Below are positions 59,074 to 64,000 of a stretch of DNA of 64,000 bases, piece by piece. The stretch is from the NCBI GenBank assembly GCA_902801325.1, contig CADCHQ010000010.1, positions 167,118 through 231,117 of the forward strand. The letters are read 5' to 3'. Source of the stretch: an uncultured Bacteroidales bacterium. GTDB lineage: Bacteria > Bacteroidota > Bacteroidia > Bacteroidales > Bacteroidaceae. The notes beneath the pieces were generated by a model. The model ran no database searches. It was not told the DNA's origin and saw only the letters and a program-made list of their open reading frames with translations. Positions within the stretch are counted from its first letter, which is position 1, and the number at the start of each line of letters is the position of its first letter. Made by a program: the position numbers and the translations under genes.

Positions 59074-61974
59074 ATGAAGCGACTAATTACACTTTTCATT
59101 GCACTTGCTTTGGTGGGCATAGTGCAGGCAGAGGAAACTACCCTGCAAGGAACCGTCATTGACCAAGACGGAAACCCTATTGAGAGGGCTATTGTTTCGG
59201 GTTCAGAACAATATTTGAATGATTCTATTAATACAGTTGAAACAACAACTGACTCAAATGGTAGGTTCAGTTTGCAAATGGAATGGCCCGACTGGATTGA
59301 TGTTAAAGCAGACGGATATGCGCCATTCAAAACAGATTTGTATTATAATTTAAAGAACAACAAAATCATCGTTCTTTACAATGCCGTAGACTATAAAGCC
59401 GGAGAAATGAGTTCAATCGTTCTTCCCATTACGCCAGACAAGGAACTTGGTCGGTATTTCAGATACGACCGAATAGAGGAGAAACGGGATTTGGTCTTCG
59501 AACGGGAATTCAATCCTCAGCCTAACACTCCCTATATTTTCATCCCTTATCAAGACGTGCATATTGACCTGACAGGGATGGACTTTTCTGCAGAAATCAA
59601 TAATATCGAAGACACGTATGGAGTTAGTTTCATTGGTTCTTATTCCAGCATAGCTCCATTGCTTATGGACAACTATGAATATTGGTCAATAGGAAACGAT
59701 GGTGCAGATACATACAATGAGATGAGTGACAGAGACACCGTTTTCTGCTTACCCAAAGCCATGCACGCTACATTGCTACTTAATTTTGCTTATTTACGAG
59801 CAAATAATCAACTAATTAATAACGGATTTCCTGAAATTGTTCTCCACGACCCCGATGAGGAAAACGAGTATCCTACAATTGTTTCATCATATAATGAATA
59901 CTATCGTCAAAGACTAGGTAATAATGCAGAATGGTTTTTTGAAGAAATTCCCTATCCGAAGCAATGTTTGAAGCACTGGGAGATGTATTATCATATGCGT
60001 TATGGAGGTTCCCCCAAATGGTCATATTATATAGAGGATGGTGATAGCGTAATTGACAACACCAGTTATACCCCTGTTACAATCTCAGGAGACACTCTAT
60101 TATATCGCCAAGATGGAAATAAAGTTTTCTTTAAACCAAAAGATTATAGCCCAAAAGAAGAGATCCTAGTTTTAGATTATGGATTAAATCCTGGAGACGA
60201 ATTTTATACATACGAAGGCAAAATCTTTCTTGTTACGAAAGTGGAATATGCTATCGAGGAGAATGTAGAAGCATCAGAAAATGGTCTAAAATATTGGAAG
60301 TATCAAGATTACGCCCACTTCTATGGGAAAAGACCCCCTAAAATCATACACCTAAAAAACGAGAAAAATGGAGAAGAAGATATCTGGATAGAAGGATTTG
60401 GGTCTTTAAACTGGGGGATAATGCCTATAGAAATTAGTTATTATCTTGACTATGCCGTATCCGATTTTCCTGATATTGGGCCTGTTGCCTCACATACTGC
60501 TATGGCATCAGATCTTTTCTCAGGTGTATGGCCTACATATAATAATGAGCATTACAAACGCGTAAGATTTGAGCCAGAAGATCTTGATATGAGTCGTTAT
60601 TATGAAGAAAACAAAAGTACAGGTATAGAATGGGAAGATTACATTAAGCAACAATTCCCCTGGACATTTTCATTCAATGATGACACACTCTGCGTAACTG
60701 GAGTTATGGAATTGAATTGTCTCCCAACTTATGGCGAGTGCATTATTAATGGGGACTACATTGATGTTTCCATTATTCAATATGACGAGGGACTACTGGA
60801 TCAACCTGACTGCCTGTATGAACGCTATGTTAACATAAAATTTCCGAACTTCAAATCTGGTGTATATAAAATTGGTTTAAAAAACATGGAACACCAAATT
60901 GTAACATGCGGAACCGATGATTATATACCATATGTGGCCGAAAACAAAGAATGGAAACTGGGATACCGAATGCATTCGACAAAAGGAATAGAAGAAATTT
61001 ATACTTATTATTTCTCGGGTGACACCATTATTAATCCAACGGATAAACATATTTATAAGAAATGGATGCGACAAACTACAAATAAGGACTGTCGACAAAC
61101 TGAATATATTGGAGCAATATACGAGGATGAAAAAAAGGTATATCAATTTATGCCAGAGCAAAACGAAGCCGTGTTAATCTTTGATTTCGCATCGAATGTG
61201 GGCGATACAATTGAAGTATATAATAAAGGTTCGCAGGAAATAGAAACATGTATAATTCGAGACAAATATAGGGAGCCACACAACTATGAAGGTATCCCTG
61301 AATTCCGATTAGTATCAGTAGAATTCCCTGAATATTTTTGGAATTGGGTAGAAGGGCTTGGCGCAGTAAATTATTGGCCTGACAAAAATAGCCGGAGTAT
61401 ATGGTTTGGTGAATATCTTCTTATGAGTTGTATTCAAGGGAATGATACACTATATTATAGGCCAGACTTAACTGAAGACATTTCAGAATACTGGGACGAG
61501 GATGGGGAAGTTAAGAAGCAGAAGATTGACTTCACCCACGTCATTAAGACCAAGCCGACGAGCCCTCGCGTGGCAGCAAACATCAGTCTGGTAGAGGGCG
61601 AATACAGCAACGCCGTGCTGAACATCGACTTTGAGGGAATGAATGGCCGATACAAGATCAACGTCCGCAAGGACGGCGAACAGCAGGACCGCTTCAGCGC
61701 CAATCAAGAGACGCACAACCTGCAGTCGCTTGATGTCAACCTCGCCGGCTATCCCGATGGTGACTACACCGTCGTCGTGGAGAATGACGGCGAATCGTTC
61801 ACCGCCCACTTTGCCCTGCCGCTCGATGGGACAGGAATCGAGTCAATTCATAATTCAAAATTCAAGATTGACAATAATGCTCCTGTCTATGATTTAAGCG
61901 GACGGCAAGTCTCTGCGTCCTCAGCCCCGAAGGGAATATACATTCAAGGAAATAAAAAGATAATTAAGCAATAA
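59074..61974 (+). CDS. Large surface protein with carboxypeptidase-like N-domain and Por-type C-terminal sorting signal
   Basis: 966 residues with a signal peptide ending near VQAEE. A CarboxypepD-regulatory-like domain follows (TLQGTVIDQDGNPIERAIVSG, then TTTDSNGRFSL). Then comes a long aromatic, acidic region of no recognised family. The C-terminus (APVYDLSGRQV ... KGIYI, with a Lys tail) looks like the sorting domain used by the type IX secretion system of Bacteroidetes. The middle (about 59.2-61.48 kb) is strikingly A+T-rich compared with the G+C-rich 3' end (61.5-61.84 kb), so the gene looks mosaic. An IHNSKFKID stretch near residue 930 comes from an AT-rich repeat. Confidence 0.7.
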   Translation: MKRLITLFIALALVGIVQAEETTLQGTVIDQDGNPIERAIVSGSEQYLNDSINTVETTTDSNGRFSLQMEWPDWIDVKADGYAPFKTDLYYNLKNNKIIVLYNAVDYKAGEMSSIVLPITPDKELGRYFRYDRIEEKRDLVFEREFNPQPNTPYIFIPYQDVHIDLTGMDFSAEINNIEDTYGVSFIGSYSSIAPLLMDNYEYWSIGNDGADTYNEMSDRDTVFCLPKAMHATLLLNFAYLRANNQLINNGFPEIVLHDPDEENEYPTIVSSYNEYYRQRLGNNAEWFFEEIPYPKQCLKHWEMYYHMRYGGSPKWSYYIEDGDSVIDNTSYTPVTISGDTLLYRQDGNKVFFKPKDYSPKEEILVLDYGLNPGDEFYTYEGKIFLVTKVEYAIEENVEASENGLKYWKYQDYAHFYGKRPPKIIHLKNEKNGEEDIWIEGFGSLNWGIMPIEISYYLDYAVSDFPDIGPVASHTAMASDLFSGVWPTYNNEHYKRVRFEPEDLDMSRYYEENKSTGIEWEDYIKQQFPWTFSFNDDTLCVTGVMELNCLPTYGECIINGDYIDVSIIQYDEGLLDQPDCLYERYVNIKFPNFKSGVYKIGLKNMEHQIVTCGTDDYIPYVAENKEWKLGYRMHSTKGIEEIYTYYFSGDTIINPTDKHIYKKWMRQTTNKDCRQTEYIGAIYEDEKKVYQFMPEQNEAVLIFDFASNVGDTIEVYNKGSQEIETCIIRDKYREPHNYEGIPEFRLVSVEFPEYFWNWVEGLGAVNYWPDKNSRSIWFGEYLLMSCIQGNDTLYYRPDLTEDISEYWDEDGEVKKQKIDFTHVIKTKPTSPRVAANISLVEGEYSNAVLNIDFEGMNGRYKINVRKDGEQQDRFSANQETHNLQSLDVNLAGYPDGDYTVVVENDGESFTAHFALPLDGTGIESIHNSKFKIDNNAPVYDLSGRQVSASSAPKGIYIQGNKKIIKQ
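61847..61874. repeat. AT-rich TTCATAATTCAAAATTCAAG repeat inside the surface-protein gene
   Basis: Encodes IHNSKFKID just before the sorting domain. Similar sequence lies in intergenic regions (e.g. 37524-37562). Confidence 0.55.
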
Positions 61975-61978
61975 CGTG

Positions 61979-62713
61979 ATGAAAAAGACATTAGCAACAT
62001 TATTACTGCTGTGCGCTGTGTGCGTGAGCAGTTGGGGACAAGAGAGGAGCGATGCGTTCTTCTCTGGAAAGAAGAGTAGTGACAAAGTGAGCCTTGGCAT
62101 TCGTGGCGGACTGAACCTGTCGCAACTGGCTACGGTGATGGACGAGGGAACAACACGCGAGGGGCGGTTCGCAGGATTCCACGCAGGAGTGTCGCTGGAA
62201 GTGCCCATCGTGGAGAGCCTGGGATTTGAGACAGGACTCTATTTCGTGCAGAAGGCCATACGGGAGAAGACTCGTGATATAGGTCTGATAGATATTGAGG
62301 GACACGAACTTTGGGCCGACAAGGGCGAACTGACAACAAAGGGAACGCCCTGCTATCTGGAGATTCCCTTGCTTGCTGCCTATCGACACAACTTCCGCAA
62401 GGTGCAACTGACAGTGAACACTGGCCCATATCTGGCATACGGCATTTGCGGAAAGCTGAAGATGACACACGAAGACCACAACGGAACAACGACCTCAGAA
62501 CAGGAATACGACTGGTTTGGCGACGAGGATGCTGAAGGAAGTGCCCAAGTGAAGCGCTTCGACATGGGTTGGCATCTGGGCGCAGGACTGAAGTTCAAGG
62601 GTAGCATTTATCTGGGCTACTCTTACGAGGCTGGCCTTGTTAATATTGGTCGAACCGACGACTATAGCACCAAGACACGCAGCCATGCCATAAGTCTAGG
62701 CTTTGCATTCTAA
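61979..62713 (+). CDS. Outer-membrane beta-barrel protein, PorT-like
   Basis: 244 residues from the ATG at 61979 (a GTG three bases upstream is less likely). A signal peptide ends near SSWGQ. Repeated amphipathic strands follow, with SLGIRGGLNLSQLATV, GFHAGVSLEVPIVESLGFETGLYF and a terminal HAISLGFAF ending in Phe. This matches the outer-membrane-beta-barrel (PorT) group of Bacteroidetes. It is 4 bases after the surface-protein stop, so the two are co-transcribed and the barrel may help its display; that is inference. Confidence 0.75.
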   Translation: MKKTLATLLLLCAVCVSSWGQERSDAFFSGKKSSDKVSLGIRGGLNLSQLATVMDEGTTREGRFAGFHAGVSLEVPIVESLGFETGLYFVQKAIREKTRDIGLIDIEGHELWADKGELTTKGTPCYLEIPLLAAYRHNFRKVQLTVNTGPYLAYGICGKLKMTHEDHNGTTTSEQEYDWFGDEDAEGSAQVKRFDMGWHLGAGLKFKGSIYLGYSYEAGLVNIGRTDDYSTKTRSHAISLGFAF

Positions 62714-62727
62714 AACACATTAGAGCT

Positions 62728-63183
62728 ATGAAAAAATACATCTTTATCCTATTAGCCGCCCTGACTTTCGTGGCTTGCAGCGAAGATGAAGTAAAGCCTG
62801 TCATCGTGGAGAGCGACATCGTGGGATTTGTTACCGATGCGCAAGACACGACACTTACTGCATCAACCCAGATTCTTGAAATTATTTTTTCTCCGGCGGA
62901 AAAATACAAAGAAATCTTAGCCGACGCCGAGTGGAATATTCAAGATATATATTTGTGGAACAATGGAATCGGAGGATATGACTTCTCTACAAATCTTGCA
63001 GAATCTGAACCCAACTGGATAAAAGTCAGAAAAGTCCATCAGGGAGGCAAAACAATTCTTCAAGTTGCAATTGAGAAGAACGAAAGTACAGAAAAAAGGG
63101 GTATCTCCGTTTGCATAGGCCAAAAAGTTCATAACGTAAACTATATTGGCGTTGCCAAAATTATGCAGAAAGCATGTGAATAA
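62728..63183 (+). CDS. Small lipoprotein
   Basis: 151 residues with lipobox FVAC (Cys17) followed by SEDEV. The mature part is a beta-rich, Ig-like fold with a SFNPAEKYKEIL-like acidic pattern; a BACON-type domain is possible but not certain. It is 14 bases after the beta-barrel gene and is the last gene before the strong terminator at 63285-63310. Confidence 0.6.
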   Translation: MKKYIFILLAALTFVACSEDEVKPVIVESDIVGFVTDAQDTTLTASTQILEIIFSPAEKYKEILADAEWNIQDIYLWNNGIGGYDFSTNLAESEPNWIKVRKVHQGGKTILQVAIEKNESTEKRGISVCIGQKVHNVNYIGVAKIMQKACE

Positions 63184-63230
63184 GATTAAATAAGTTCTTC
63201 AAAATAAAAAGATAAGTAAACAATAACATT

Positions 63231-63269
63231 ATGAAAAAGTACACCATTGAGTGGAAGTCCGAACAATAA
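63231..63269 (+). CDS. Possible 12-residue microORF before the terminator
   Basis: ATG then MKKYTIEWKSEQ, ending 15 bases before the terminator hairpin. It has no clear ribosome-binding site, so translation is unproven. It may be a fragment of a former gene or coincidence. Confidence 0.25.
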   Translation: MKKYTIEWKSEQ

Positions 63270-63284
63270 CTAACAACAAAAAAA

Positions 63285-63310
63285 ACCGAGAGCCCACGAG
63301 GGTTCTCGGT
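63285..63310 (+). terminator. Rho-independent terminator for the surface-protein operon
   Basis: ACCGAGAGCC and GGTTCTCGGT form a strong hairpin followed by TCTTTGTTT. It ends the run of plus-strand genes from 57.7 kb. Confidence 0.85.
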
Positions 63311-63337
63311 TCTTTGTTTAGAGATTCACAGTATAGC

Positions 63338-63440
63338 AACTACCCCCTCACGTGGAAAACTGTAATCTGTACACATTGTACACATCTTGTTGAACTACCC
63401 CTCACGTGGAAAACTGTACACTGTACACATTGTACTCATT
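63338..63440. repeat. Two inverted copies of the TGTGTACA repeat
   Basis: Two 55-base units, starting at 63338 and 63393, share AACTACCCC and CTGTACACATTGTACACA (the reverse complement of the direct-repeat core). They face the direct array across about 110 bases. Confidence 0.75.
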
Positions 63441-63550
63441 CCAGGCAGGGGAGGGAGTACGAGAGTCTTAGGACTTATTGCAACCCCTTTATTATAATAA
63501 CAACGGAGCGAGAAGAACACACCAACTTGCAGGGATAAACCATTCGCGAA

Positions 63551-63880
63551 AATGTGTACAATGTGTACAGATTACAGTTATTTTTGTGTACCCCACCCCT
63601 TGGAAGTGAAGAGTGAAATGTGTACAATGTGTACAGATTACAGTTTTTTGTGTGTACCCCACCTCTTGGAAGTGAGGAGTGAAATGTGTACAATGTATAC
63701 AGTTTACAGTTATTTTTTGTGTACCCCACCTCTAGGAAGTGAGGAGCGAAATGTGTACAATGTGTACAGATTACAGTTTTTTTTCTGTACCCCACCTCTA
63801 GGAAGTGAGGAGTGAAATGTGTACAATGTGTACAGATTACAGTTATTTTCGTGACCCCTATTGGAGGCAGAGAGTGAGAG
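63551..63880. repeat. Five direct 66-base repeats with TGTGTACAATGTGTACAG core
   Basis: Units start at 63551, 63617, 63683, 63750 and 63816 (66, 66, 67, 66 bases apart). Each has the core, then a T-rich run, GTACCCCACCTC-like sequence and GGAAGTGAGGAGTGAAA. Apparent repeat-derived open frames on both strands are by-products. Confidence 0.9.
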
Positions 63881-63990
63881 AAAGAATTATTATGTATAAT
63901 AATTCTTTATAATAATATATATAATTATATATAATTTGTTGATATATAATACTATATAATAATATATATAATAAATATGTAAATAATATT
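63881..63990. repeat. Almost pure A+T stretch with a 28-base perfect palindrome
   Basis: 63881-63908 reads AAAGAATTATTAT, GT, ATAATAATTCTTT (perfect). It is followed by about 80 bases of A and T with TATATAAT-type repeats. It adjoins the last direct repeat and continues to the window edge, so its right side is unseen. Confidence 0.8.
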
Positions 63991-64000
63991 TACTCTCCCC

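Noticed and set aside
57708..59330. A 540-codon minus-strand open frame opposite the TPR regulator
   Set aside because: Low-complexity antisense of a real gene with clear signal, TPR and membrane parts; no start signal.
63475..63815. Cys/Thr-rich small proteins encoded on both strands of the repeat array
   Set aside because: The open frames arise from a 66-base period (a multiple of three) and exist on both strands with the same repeat; no start signal or homology.
63551..63880. CRISPR array
   Set aside because: Unit spacing is right for a moment's glance, but the intervening sequence is itself repeated rather than unique, no Cas genes lie nearby, and the core has no typical repeat hairpin.

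Overview
The window looks like chromosomal DNA of a Bacteroidales bacterium, most likely a Prevotellaceae member. The evidence is: Bacteroidetes-type promoters (TTTG, a 19-20 base gap, then TANNTTTG) in front of many genes; weak Shine-Dalgarno sites; two SusC/BtuB-like TonB-dependent receptors; a GH97 enzyme; a DUF2723 membrane protein; a Por-type C-terminal sorting domain; and pyruvate:ferredoxin oxidoreductase plus a Dcu transporter, which point to anaerobic fermentation. The assignment rests on gene content and promoter style only. No rRNA, tRNA, transposase, integrase or CRISPR array was seen.

Layout. 1-8.9 kb (minus strand): a partial M28 peptidase, a six-hairpin glycosidase-like protein, a Dcu C4-dicarboxylate transporter, a very large pyruvate oxidoreductase gene and an AAA/DUF4143-type ATPase. 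9.0-10.5 kb: a GHL10 secreted glycosidase-like protein. 10.6-31.9 kb: a large vitamin B12 region. It holds btuF and btuC; a minus-strand operon of four fused corrin-ring enzymes (CbiH-CbiC, CbiE-CbiT, CbiG-CbiF, CbiJ-CbiD) headed by an unknown secreted protein; a cobalamin riboswitch controlling a TonB receptor and a lipoprotein CbiK chelatase, followed by a second TonB receptor; an unrelated lipoprotein; and a plus-strand operon of CbiA (split in two), CbiP, a CobD-like aminotransferase and CbiB. Missing from the window are CbiL, the uroporphyrinogen methyltransferase, BtuD, the adenosyltransferase and the CobU/T/S nucleotide-loop genes.

31.9-37.5 kb (minus): NhaC antiporter, an 800-base gene-free stretch rich in repeats, GH97 and a HExxH metallopeptidase-like protein. 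37.8-41.4 kb (plus): CstA, an outer-membrane barrel, SemiSWEET and a second NhaC-type protein. 41.5-56.7 kb (plus): mainly housekeeping genes (rsmG, MBL hydrolase, cysE, an RlmL-like methyltransferase, S9 peptidase, purD, a membrane protein, DUF2723, a NodB deacetylase, queG, ilvD). 56.7-57.5 kb: a higBA toxin-antitoxin module inserted at the end of ilvD between perfect 38-base direct repeats. 57.7-63.3 kb: a membrane TPR regulator followed by a Por-sorted surface protein, a barrel and a lipoprotein, ending in a strong terminator. 63.3-64 kb: an array of 66-base repeats next to an almost pure A+T stretch.

The most unusual signals are: (1) the higBA insertion with duplicated ilvD 3' end; (2) a dispersed G+C-rich palindrome (CCCTCTCC...GGAGAGGG type) that sits in frame inside most of the cobalamin genes; (3) three 16-base palindromes at exact 22-base spacing before the second TonB receptor; (4) the split cbiA; and (5) the repeat/A+T elements at 33.5 kb and 63.3-64 kb. 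All functional calls come from reading the sequence without database searches.
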